From a virus: a stretch of DNA of 54,120 bases. A program made the translations under genes and the position numbers. Position 1 is the first letter of the stretch. Each line of letters begins with the position of its first letter. Positions 26,576 to 34,384 of the stretch are shown here, piece after piece. Location: positions 1-54,120 of the IMG/VR virus record IMGVR_UViG_3300009788_000118; one strand, given 5' to 3'. Under the pieces are notes generated by a model. That model searched no databases and had not been told where the DNA came from. It was given only the letters and a program-made list of their open reading frames with translations.

Positions 26576-28062
26576 AAGACGCCGCCGATCTCAGTATAGA
26601 GGCAATGCAATTTTATGAAGGACACCCTGTAGATTTCTGTCAGGATCTTATTGAAGGTGTAGATTTCGACGACTGGCAAATTGAAGCATTTGATAACCTC
26701 GTTAATCATCATTTCGTAGCTATTGCAGCGGGATCAGGTGTAGGAAAAACTGTTTGGATCGCACTAGCTCTCTGCTGGTTCCTGGCCACAAAGCCATTTT
26801 CTAAAGTTCCATGTACGGCACCGAGCCAGCATCAACTTAACGACCTTCTTTGGGGAGAAGCACATAAGTGGATATCTCGCTCAGAGTTTTTATCGGGGAT
26901 GCTCGAATGGACACAAACGAAGATTGCGGTTAAGCGATATGCCCCTCAGTGGTATGCTGTCGCTCGAACTGCTCGAGTATCTCCACAGGGTCAAGTTGCA
27001 GAAGGTCTGCAAGGGTTTCATGCTGAAGAGAATCTGCTTTATATCATCGATGAGGCTTCAGGTGTCCCGGATGAAATCTTCCCAGCCGTTGAAGGAGCAT
27101 TAACAGGGAAGAAGGCGTATGCCATCTTAACAGCGAATCCTACAAGATTGGCCGGATATTTTTATTCAATATTTAATGATCTTAAAATGCGTGGGTTGTA
27201 TAAAACAATGCACGTATCCTGTTTAGACTCAAAGTTCGTTGACGATCGTTACATTAAAATGATGGAGGCAAGGTATGGAAGAAACCATCCGATCTGGCAA
27301 ATTAAGGTTGCTGGTGATTTTCCTACTGCGGATATTAACCTCTTATTTCCTCCTGCGGATGTGGAAGTCTTTAAGAATCATGATCCGATTGATCTTCGTG
27401 GCCTGCGCCTTCCGACTGAGCTTGGGTTGGATGTTGGCCGGACGACTAATAAATCTCTGCTGTGTGCACGTAAAGGTCCGGTTATTTTAGGATTTGAGGA
27501 GAAGAATCTTACGGGAGGTATTGCGGATACGATAGATGTTTTTGATTGGGCGTGTGATCTTATTAACGTCTATAATCCCAGTCTTGTGAAGGTTGACTGT
27601 ATCGGAATTGGTGCAGGAGTATATGACCTACTTGTAAGAATTTTTCCGAAGCTCATTAAGCCTGTCATCGGAAATGCGATGCCAGAGGAATCGAAGAAGG
27701 CGAGATATGCTAATCTGAGAGCACAGGGATATTGGGAACTGCGGGATATTATTAAATCATTATATTGTAAAGACATTCCCGACGACTTGATCAATCAGCT
27801 TAACGCGATTATGTACAAAATTCGAATGGGAAAGATTCTGATTCAAGCAAAAGATGAAATGGAAGAGTCTCCTGATTATGCAGATGCTCTAATGTATGCT
27901 TATATAGATGGAGATCTCTGTATTGATAAGGGAAACATTCTTCATTTTCCTATTAGTCTTGGAGTTATGAATGCAACTCTCGAAAAAACAAGTAGTTGGG
28001 ATAAGATAGGAAAAGATCGAGACGTACCTATATCAAACAAATGGGATATATTACATGCCTAG
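26572..28062 (+). CDS. terL-like: terminase large subunit
   Basis: The 496-residue packaging motor. Walker A is GSGVGKT at 54-60, Walker B is LLYIIDEAS with acid residues at 160-161, and ILTANPTR is the coupling motif. The nuclease half has LGLDVGR (D287), VKVDCIGIGAGVYD and a C-terminal DYADALMYAYID, matching the RNase H-like active site. It cuts and translocates DNA into proheads. It overlaps TerS and the portal gene. Confidence 0.95.
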   Translation: MKDAADLSIEAMQFYEGHPVDFCQDLIEGVDFDDWQIEAFDNLVNHHFVAIAAGSGVGKTVWIALALCWFLATKPFSKVPCTAPSQHQLNDLLWGEAHKWISRSEFLSGMLEWTQTKIAVKRYAPQWYAVARTARVSPQGQVAEGLQGFHAEENLLYIIDEASGVPDEIFPAVEGALTGKKAYAILTANPTRLAGYFYSIFNDLKMRGLYKTMHVSCLDSKFVDDRYIKMMEARYGRNHPIWQIKVAGDFPTADINLLFPPADVEVFKNHDPIDLRGLRLPTELGLDVGRTTNKSLLCARKGPVILGFEEKNLTGGIADTIDVFDWACDLINVYNPSLVKVDCIGIGAGVYDLLVRIFPKLIKPVIGNAMPEESKKARYANLRAQGYWELRDIIKSLYCKDIPDDLINQLNAIMYKIRMGKILIQAKDEMEESPDYADALMYAYIDGDLCIDKGNILHFPISLGVMNATLEKTSSWDKIGKDRDVPISNKWDILHA

Positions 28063-29269
28063 AGTAAGGTCAGATTTCCTCGAAATAGGAAAAACGGGGC
28101 TTAATTGGTCTGCAGGATACATCTATGATGAATTTTTATCAGCTCTTCGGGGGAAACGAGGGGTAAGAACTTACAGAGAGATGAAGGATAATGATGCAAT
28201 TGTTGGTTCAGTGTTGTTTGCAATAACTCAAATCCTTCGTGAAGCTAAATGGGATGTCCAAGTTCCAGATGGTGGAAAAGAGGAAGATGCCGAGTTCCTC
28301 CGTAGTAATATGACTGGTATGACCCACTCCTGGATGGACTTTTATACAGAGACTCTCTCGATGTTACCTTATGGATGGTCCTGGTTCGAGCAGGTTTATT
28401 ATCGGAGACCTGATAATAAAATCGGATGGAAGAAAATGGCCCCTCGAAAGCAGATATCTATGGAAAAATGGGAGATGAGTCCTGTGGGAGAGACGTTGGG
28501 TATGTGGCAGAGGCCTCCTCCAGATTATCAACTTTATTATCTTCCTATTGAAAAATCTTTGCATTTCCGTACCGAGCCGAACGGAAATAATCCTGAGGGT
28601 AGATCAATTATGAGGTCCGCATTCCGTCCCTGGTTCTTTAAGAAGAACATCGAAGAAATTGAAGGGATTGGAATTGAACGAGATCTCACTGGCCTCCCTG
28701 TTCTTAAGCTTCCAGAGGGTTTGAATCCTAATAGCGATGATACTAATATTCAGGTTCAGATCACAGCTGCAAAAAGATTGATATCTAACGTTCGTCGAGA
28801 TGAACAAGATGGAATTATTCTTCCATTTGGGTGGGAATTTGATCTTCTTGCATCGAAAGGAACTCGTCAGTTTGATACATCAACAATCGTCAATCGATTT
28901 AATAAAGAGATAGCAGTCACAGTTCTAGCTCAGTTTGTCATGCTTGGAATGGAGCGAACAGGGAGTTATGCACTTGCTAAAGAACAGACGGATATGTTTT
29001 ATCAATGTCTTGAGGGATGGATTGATGTTTTCATGACCACCGTTAATCGACATGCTGTCTCAAAATTGTTTCTTTTGAATGGTGTTATAGATAGACCGTT
29101 GCCGTATGTTGTACATACCCCGATAAGAAGGTTTAATTTGAAAGATCTTGCGGATTATGTGGCAAAACTTGGTGGCGATAAGGTTAATGCTTTGGATATT
29201 GATGCTGATGTCAAAAGCTTTTTAGCGAGATATGCTAGGCTCAAAGAATATAGCGAAGTTAGGAAATAG
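28055..29269 (+). CDS. portal protein, DUF935-like
   Basis: The 404-residue protein fits the Mu gp29/DUF935-like portal group: MKDNDAIVGSVLFAITQILR, then MDFYTETLSMLPYGWSWFEQ and WKKMAPRKQISMEKWEM. It forms the dodecameric DNA gate and sits directly after the large terminase as usual. It overlaps TerL by 8 bp. Confidence 0.85.
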   Translation: MPRVRSDFLEIGKTGLNWSAGYIYDEFLSALRGKRGVRTYREMKDNDAIVGSVLFAITQILREAKWDVQVPDGGKEEDAEFLRSNMTGMTHSWMDFYTETLSMLPYGWSWFEQVYYRRPDNKIGWKKMAPRKQISMEKWEMSPVGETLGMWQRPPPDYQLYYLPIEKSLHFRTEPNGNNPEGRSIMRSAFRPWFFKKNIEEIEGIGIERDLTGLPVLKLPEGLNPNSDDTNIQVQITAAKRLISNVRRDEQDGIILPFGWEFDLLASKGTRQFDTSTIVNRFNKEIAVTVLAQFVMLGMERTGSYALAKEQTDMFYQCLEGWIDVFMTTVNRHAVSKLFLLNGVIDRPLPYVVHTPIRRFNLKDLADYVAKLGGDKVNALDIDADVKSFLARYARLKEYSEVRK

Positions 29270-29332
29270 GTTATAAGAGGAGGTGAAATTGAGAATATAG
29301 TAGAAGTAAAATCTATTAAAAGGAGCCCAAAT

Positions 29333-29584
29333 ATGGATACAAAAGAGATTAAAGAGTTGGCTGATTTAATCGTCAACGAACTAAAAAAGGGAGGTAACAA
29401 CGACATGCCAAATGACTATAGCAGAACAAATATCGATGACTTCTTGACAGTTCGTGGATTTGGAGGATATGGTTACGGTGGAGGCGGAGGAGGTTATGGT
29501 GGTGGCGGTTATGGTGGCCACGGTGGAATCCTTCGTGAAGATGCTCATGCCGACGGAACTGGTCATGTTATGAAAATAGCATGA
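29333..29584 (+). CDS. glycine/tyrosine-rich small protein, 83 aa
   Basis: The start has AAAAGGAGCCCAAAT upstream; a second possible start (MPNDYSRTNI) at 29405 also has GGGAGG. The middle is a Gly-Tyr run (FGGYGYGGGGGGYGGGGYGG) like those in flexible spacers or adhesive proteins. It may be a minor virion protein. Function unknown. Confidence 0.6.
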   Translation: MDTKEIKELADLIVNELKKGGNNDMPNDYSRTNIDDFLTVRGFGGYGYGGGGGGYGGGGYGGHGGILREDAHADGTGHVMKIA

Positions 29585-29599
29585 CCATATTCGTAAAGT

Positions 29600-29629
29600 G
29601 TATTTTTACTGTGTTAAAAATACGAAGAT
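29600..29629 (+). repeat. 30-bp dispersed semi-palindromic element, copy 6
   Basis: The best dyad of the set: GTATTTTTA, 6 bp, TAAAAATAC, then GAAGAT. It stands 13 bp upstream of the first glycosyltransferase gene of cassette 1. Confidence 0.8.
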
Positions 29630-29642
29630 ACAAGGAGATATA

Positions 29643-30467
29643 ATGAGCAAAGTATCCATCATAATACCAGCACGACATGAGCCGTATCTTCAAAAGACGA
29701 TCGATGTTATTTTGGAGGCAGCTGAAGGAGATATCGAAATTATAGCAATTCTTGATGGATATTGGCCAGATGTACCTATAAAAGATGATCCTCATGTCAA
29801 GCAGATTCACTTCTCGGAGTCAAAGGGTATGCGAGCGTCAATCAATGCAGGCGCAAGAATCGCACAAGGAAAATATCTATTGAAATGTGACGCTCATTGT
29901 TTATTTGATGAAGGTTTTGATAAAAAACTTAAGACGGATTGTCAACCTAACTGGACGGTTGTGCCTATAAGATACTCTCTTTGTGTTAGAATTTTAGATG
30001 GTAAATTGACAGATTGGTCACGAAAGATACATAAAAAGTACGAGTTTGAATATATTGCTTCTGATGACTTAAAAGGTAGAAAATGGCCTGAGTATGCTAA
30101 ACGAGTAGAAGGTCAGAAGATTGTAGATTTGATGACGTCCCAAGGTTCATGTTGGTTTATGCATCGAGATAGGTTTTGGGCATTGGGTGGAGAAGATGAA
30201 GTAAACTATGGACAAATGGGTCGAGAAGCTCAAGAAATTTGCCTAAAGACGTGGTTATCTGGAGGACGTTTTATTCTCACTCGAAATACATGGTATGCTC
30301 ATTGGAGCAAAGCAAGAGGAAATCCTAGATTTTTAAGCAGAGAAGAGAAACAAAAATCTGTTGATTTTGCCAAAGATTTTTGGTTAAATGATAGATGGTC
30401 TCTAGCTACTAAAAAACTGAGTTGGTTGATAGAAAAGTTTGCTCCGGTGCCGACATGGAACCTCTAG
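29643..30467 (+). CDS. GT27-like (polypeptide GalNAc-transferase-like) glycosyltransferase
   Basis: The 274-residue GT-A enzyme begins SIIIPARHEPYLQKTIDVIL (the nucleotide-sugar strand). LLKCDAHCLFDEGF has D-x-H-C (D83, H85) as in polypeptide GalNAc-transferases (GT27), where DxH replaces DxD. CWFMHRDRFWALGGEDEVNY and GQMGREAQEICLKTWLSGGR match the GT27 WGGEN-type motif with C-x-W-x-SGG, and AHW follows. Such enzymes put GalNAc on Ser/Thr of proteins. The ATG at 29643 has AAGGAGATATA upstream. It is a paralogue of the 32238 gene; the Ser-Pro repeat proteins downstream are candidate acceptors. Confidence 0.8.
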   Translation: MSKVSIIIPARHEPYLQKTIDVILEAAEGDIEIIAILDGYWPDVPIKDDPHVKQIHFSESKGMRASINAGARIAQGKYLLKCDAHCLFDEGFDKKLKTDCQPNWTVVPIRYSLCVRILDGKLTDWSRKIHKKYEFEYIASDDLKGRKWPEYAKRVEGQKIVDLMTSQGSCWFMHRDRFWALGGEDEVNYGQMGREAQEICLKTWLSGGRFILTRNTWYAHWSKARGNPRFLSREEKQKSVDFAKDFWLNDRWSLATKKLSWLIEKFAPVPTWNL

Positions 30468-31102
30468 AATATATAAAGAAGAAGTATGAGTTAGGTAGAT
30501 ATGGTGAATCAGTTCCTATAATTTTGTCTAAGGTTTTTAGAATTGGCATGTATGAACTTTTTAATGATCTTGGATATAAAATTGGATGTGAAGTAGGTGT
30601 TAGAGAAGGAAGAAATGCTGGAGAAATGATTCAAAAGATTCCAGGTTTGATGTTGTATTTGGTTGATCCATACAAAAATCATTCTTCTGCTCGAAGAAAG
30701 TATAGTGAGAAGCATTATGATAGAACGCAACGGAGAGCTCACCAAAGGTTAGATAAATTAAATGTGAAGTTTTTTGAGATGTTTAGTGAGCAAGCAGTAG
30801 AATTTGTAGAGGACAATTCGCTTGATTTTGTTTATATAGATGCAGATCATGATTATGATTTTGCAATGCAGGACATCATTATTTGGTCAAGAAAGGTTCG
30901 AAGTGGCGGGATTGTAAGTGGTCATGATTATTATCTTTCAAGGAGGCATGGACATCGAGGAGTAACCCATGCTGTTATTGATTATTCTAAGATGCTTTAT
31001 ATTTCCCCTTGGTTTTTGACTAGTTCTAGAGAAGAAGCTAAGGAAAGAAATGAGTATGGGCTTATTGATACTCTTCCTTCTTGGTTTTGGGTAAAGCCAT
31101 GA
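30455..31102 (+). CDS. class I SAM-dependent methyltransferase
   Basis: A 215-residue protein with the Methyltransf_24 layout: YKIGCEVGVREGRNAGEMIQ is the SAM-binding glycine-rich region (E-x-G-x-x-x-G), LYLVDPYKNH motif II, and LDFVYIDADHDYDFAMQDI motif III/IV. GGIVSGHDYYL follows. The ATG at 30455 overlaps the preceding gene by 13 bp. It probably methylates a sugar or other small substrate added by the cassette. Confidence 0.85.
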   Translation: MEPLEYIKKKYELGRYGESVPIILSKVFRIGMYELFNDLGYKIGCEVGVREGRNAGEMIQKIPGLMLYLVDPYKNHSSARRKYSEKHYDRTQRRAHQRLDKLNVKFFEMFSEQAVEFVEDNSLDFVYIDADHDYDFAMQDIIIWSRKVRSGGIVSGHDYYLSRRHGHRGVTHAVIDYSKMLYISPWFLTSSREEAKERNEYGLIDTLPSWFWVKP

Positions 31103-31950
31103 ATCCGATAACATGTGAAATAGATCCGAGCAATCGGTGTCAGAATAATTGTAGTTTTTGTATGTATAAAGACTACCGCAGTTTTAATTCTGTGGATATG
31201 TCTTTAGATATGTATTTGGAGCTCATTGGGGATTTGAAAGATATTGGTGTGAAATCGATTACTTTCACAGGCGGTGGTGAACCATTAATGAATCCGAATT
31301 TTAATGAGATGGCAGAAGAAGCTTATAAACTTGGATTCGAGTTGGGGCTTATTACTAATGGGATATCCTTGAATGATCTTAGCAATTTTGATGTCTTCAA
31401 ATTTATCAGAATCAGTTTGGATGCAGCCACAAGAGAAACCTACAGAGCTTTAAAGGGTAATGATGATTTTGATAGGGTGGTTGAGAATATAAGATGTATG
31501 CCTTTGTGTTATGATGTCGATGTTGGCATTAGCTTTGTGGTATGTGAATTAAATAGTCATGAGGTAGATAAAATACAGATATTAGCTGAAGAATTACCTG
31601 TTGAGTATCTCCAACTTAAGCCGATATATGGAACTAATCTTCCTAAAATCGATGCTTTTAATTCCACAATAATAACAGACAGGCACAAAATTTCTAATCA
31701 CCTTCCTTGCTATATAGCTGGTCTTGTGGGTGTTGCTACTGCTGATGGTAAAGTATGGTACTGCTGTCAGAAGCGTGGAGTAGAGGATTTTTGCTTAGGG
31801 AATTTAGATCAACACTCTTTTGCAGAGATTTGGCAAGATAGATGGGCATTCCATGAGAAAACGAGATCTTGTAAAACTTGTCGATATCAAAATTATGTAG
31901 AGGAGTTATATAATCCAACAAAAGTGGTGAGACATAGATGGTTTCTTTAA
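31099..31950 (+). CDS. radical SAM-SPASM protein
   Basis: The 283-residue enzyme has C14-x3-C18-x2-C21 (RCQNNCSFC), FTGGGEPLMNPNF (GGEP), and a C-terminal SPASM region WYCCQKRGVEDFCLGNL, then CKTCRYQNYV for two extra Fe-S clusters. SPASM enzymes typically modify peptides/proteins or aminoglycan sugars. The start overlaps the methyltransferase stop by ATGA. The substrate is unknown; in this position, modification of virion proteins or surface sugars is suggested. Confidence 0.88.
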   Translation: MNPITCEIDPSNRCQNNCSFCMYKDYRSFNSVDMSLDMYLELIGDLKDIGVKSITFTGGGEPLMNPNFNEMAEEAYKLGFELGLITNGISLNDLSNFDVFKFIRISLDAATRETYRALKGNDDFDRVVENIRCMPLCYDVDVGISFVVCELNSHEVDKIQILAEELPVEYLQLKPIYGTNLPKIDAFNSTIITDRHKISNHLPCYIAGLVGVATADGKVWYCCQKRGVEDFCLGNLDQHSFAEIWQDRWAFHEKTRSCKTCRYQNYVEELYNPTKVVRHRWFL

Positions 31951-31964
31951 AAAGGAGGAGAATC

Positions 31965-32237
31965 ATGATTAAGCAAAGTAACAGGTCTCCACAGATTGGG
32001 CAGTCGGAGGGTTTGGTCGGAGATATGAACTTTGGCTCGGCTATGAATGCAGTTTTAAATGGTGAGAGAGTGAGGCGATTAGATTGGGAAAACGAAGATG
32101 TTTTTCTTGCGATGAGAGATGAGCAACTTATGATTTTTAAACCGGAAGATAATATGCTCCATCCATTAACAGTTTCCGCGGGAGATATGGCAGGGACAGA
32201 TTGGATTGTGATAAAGAGGATGGAAGTGGTTCATTAG
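31965..32237 (+). CDS. DUF2829 protein, Tad2-like (anti-Thoeris)
   Basis: A 90-residue protein whose core MNFGSAMNAVLNGERVRRLD, W, then LHPLTVSAGDMAGTDWIVI, is the DUF2829 signature (an FGEAL...G..V.R..W opening and a DLLA.DWVI ending). DUF2829 is the family of Tad2, a phage protein that captures the Thoeris signalling molecule 1''-3' gcADPR. AAAAGGAGGAGAA precedes the ATG at 31965. It sits alone among the glycan genes. Functional identity rests on family membership. Confidence 0.82.
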   Translation: MIKQSNRSPQIGQSEGLVGDMNFGSAMNAVLNGERVRRLDWENEDVFLAMRDEQLMIFKPEDNMLHPLTVSAGDMAGTDWIVIKRMEVVH

Positions 32238-33977
32238 ATGACTGATCTCTCAATACTCATACCTGCTCGTAATGAGATGTTTCTTTCAAGAACTATTGAA
32301 AATATTCTTGAAAACATCGAAGGTGACACAGAGATTATTGCTGTGTGTGATGGCAACTGGCCAGATCCTACAGTTGAAGACCATCCAAGAGTGAATTTGA
32401 TTTATCACAGTGAGCCTATAGGTCAGCGAGCAGCAACAAATGAAGCAGCACGTTTATCTCAAGCAGAGTTTGTGATGAAGGCAGATGCACATTGTGCTTT
32501 TGATAAAGGTTTTGATGTTAAACTTATGGCGGATTGTAAGTATGATTGGACGGTTGTTCCACGAATGCATAATCTTCATGCTTTTAATTGGAAATGTGAA
32601 TTATGTGGTAATGAAACGTATCAAGGGCCTGAGCCAAAAAAATGTGAGAAATGTGGAAAATGTTGTATAGATACTATGTTTGAGAGAAAGATAATATGGC
32701 AGCGACGCGAAAATCGTAAATCAGATTACATGTGGTTTAATAAAGATTTAAAATTCTCTTATTTCGATAGAAGTCATTTAAAAGAATATGGTAATGACAT
32801 TTCTGCTCTTAAACATAAATATGCTCACTCTCGTCGAGATTGGGCAAAAGGAAAGATTACAGATCAGATGTGTGCGATTGGTGCATGTTGGATGATGCAT
32901 CGAAAACGATATTGGGAGTTAGATGGAGTTGACGAGGCTCATGGCTCTTGGGGTCAAATGGGTGTCGAAATTGCTATGAAAAGTTGGCTATCCGGTGGCA
33001 GGCAGGTTGTGAATAAGAATACTTGGTTTGCCCATATGTTTAGAACACAGGGCGGAGATTTTGGCTTTCCATATCCCCTAAGAGGAAAAGAAGTACAAAA
33101 TGCAAGAAAGTATTCTCAGAAGCTTTGGAAAGGAAATCTGTGGCCGAAGGCAATACGACCTTTATCATGGTTAATAGATCATTTTAGTCCTTTACCTGGA
33201 TGGGATGAGGAGTTGAAAAAGATGGATGAAGTTAAGAAACCTCAAATAAAAACCAAAAAAAGAGGGCTTACAAGAGGATTAGTTTATTATACTGATAATC
33301 GTTGTGAGGAACGAATCTTAGGTATAGTTCGGAGACAACTTACAAAAATATGCAAGGGTTATGAGATTATATCGGTGTCTCAATATCCAATAGACTGGGG
33401 AAGAAATATTGTGATGCCTTTTATACATAGCCCTCTGAGTATGTTCAAGCAGATGTTACGAGGTCTTCAAGAGAGTACAGCTGATATTGTGTTCTTTGCA
33501 GAAAATGATGTTTTATATCATTCATCTCATTTTGATTTTACTCCAACAGAGGAGAAAACTTTTTACTATGATCGGAATCGATGGGCAGTAGATACTGAAA
33601 CAGGAAAAACTGTCTTTTATCGATCTAATTGTGTTTCTTTGATGGTAGCTTTCAGAGAAGTTTTATTAAAGCATTATACTAAAAAGGTCGAGATTACAGA
33701 AAAAGATGGATTCAGAGGTCGTTTAGGATTCTCACCTCCGAAGGGATTAGAAGGTCCAGATAGGGTTGGTATTGCTCGATCTTATATGGCTGAGTTTCCT
33801 AGTGTAGATATCAGACATAATAATACTATGACGCGAAAACGCATGGAAAAGTCTATGTTTAGAAATGAACGATCATGCAAAGATTGGGCAGAATCCGATG
33901 GTGTTGTTGGATGGGGAAAAACAAAAGGACGATTTGATGAATTCTTGCGAGAAGTTGAGAGGGATAAGAAAGAGTAA
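32238..33977 (+). CDS. double glycosyltransferase: GT27-like domain with zinc knuckle insert, plus C-terminal GT domain
   Basis: The 579-residue protein starts SILIPARNEMFLSRTIENIL and has DAHC at 83-86, exactly as in the 29643 product, and a matching acceptor-side motif GQMGVEIAMKSWLSGGRQVV with AHMFR. A Cys-rich insert at 120-143 (CELC, then CEKCGKCC) is absent in the paralogue and probably binds zinc. From residue 340 a second domain begins (RGLVYYTDNRCEERILGIVR), with VFFAENDVLYH as a possible D-x-D-like site. Together the two domains could transfer two sugars. The gene joins the preceding one without a gap. Confidence 0.8.
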   Translation: MTDLSILIPARNEMFLSRTIENILENIEGDTEIIAVCDGNWPDPTVEDHPRVNLIYHSEPIGQRAATNEAARLSQAEFVMKADAHCAFDKGFDVKLMADCKYDWTVVPRMHNLHAFNWKCELCGNETYQGPEPKKCEKCGKCCIDTMFERKIIWQRRENRKSDYMWFNKDLKFSYFDRSHLKEYGNDISALKHKYAHSRRDWAKGKITDQMCAIGACWMMHRKRYWELDGVDEAHGSWGQMGVEIAMKSWLSGGRQVVNKNTWFAHMFRTQGGDFGFPYPLRGKEVQNARKYSQKLWKGNLWPKAIRPLSWLIDHFSPLPGWDEELKKMDEVKKPQIKTKKRGLTRGLVYYTDNRCEERILGIVRRQLTKICKGYEIISVSQYPIDWGRNIVMPFIHSPLSMFKQMLRGLQESTADIVFFAENDVLYHSSHFDFTPTEEKTFYYDRNRWAVDTETGKTVFYRSNCVSLMVAFREVLLKHYTKKVEITEKDGFRGRLGFSPPKGLEGPDRVGIARSYMAEFPSVDIRHNNTMTRKRMEKSMFRNERSCKDWAESDGVVGWGKTKGRFDEFLREVERDKKE

Positions 33978-34384
33978 TGGCTGAATTTCTAATACAAGCA
34001 AAAGGTCATTGGATGGATGCTATATCACAGTCAATCAAGGATACATGGGATGTGAAAATGCAGGCAAGGTTCGCCAGGAGAAACTTAAAGGGTAGTCCTA
34101 TCGTAGTTAGACCGGATGGTTGGAAGTGGGGAAAAAGTGAAAGATTGCCTGAATATATTGTAGTCAAAGTTCCAAGTATGACTGTTGCAGATGCAGAAGA
34201 ATATATTCTGCCTGAATATGGAACATTTCTAGGACCAAATGCTACAACCGTAGAAAAAAAAGTAAAGAGGAGAAAATACCAATTTGCAGTAAGCCAGGTT
34301 GATACACTAATTTCTTTGAGTCAGAATACTACAACTACAAGTAAGAATACTTTTATCAGCTTGACTGTTGATAGGACTAAATAG
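33977..34384 (+). CDS. hypothetical phage protein, 135 aa
   Basis: A mixed alpha/beta protein, starting MAEFLIQAKGHWMDAISQSI, with a Ser/Thr-rich C-terminus. It lies between the glycosyltransferase and the first fibre gene, overlapping the former by one base. It may be a virion protein. Family not recognised. Confidence 0.65.
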   Translation: MAEFLIQAKGHWMDAISQSIKDTWDVKMQARFARRNLKGSPIVVRPDGWKWGKSERLPEYIVVKVPSMTVADAEEYILPEYGTFLGPNATTVEKKVKRRKYQFAVSQVDTLISLSQNTTTTSKNTFISLTVDRTK

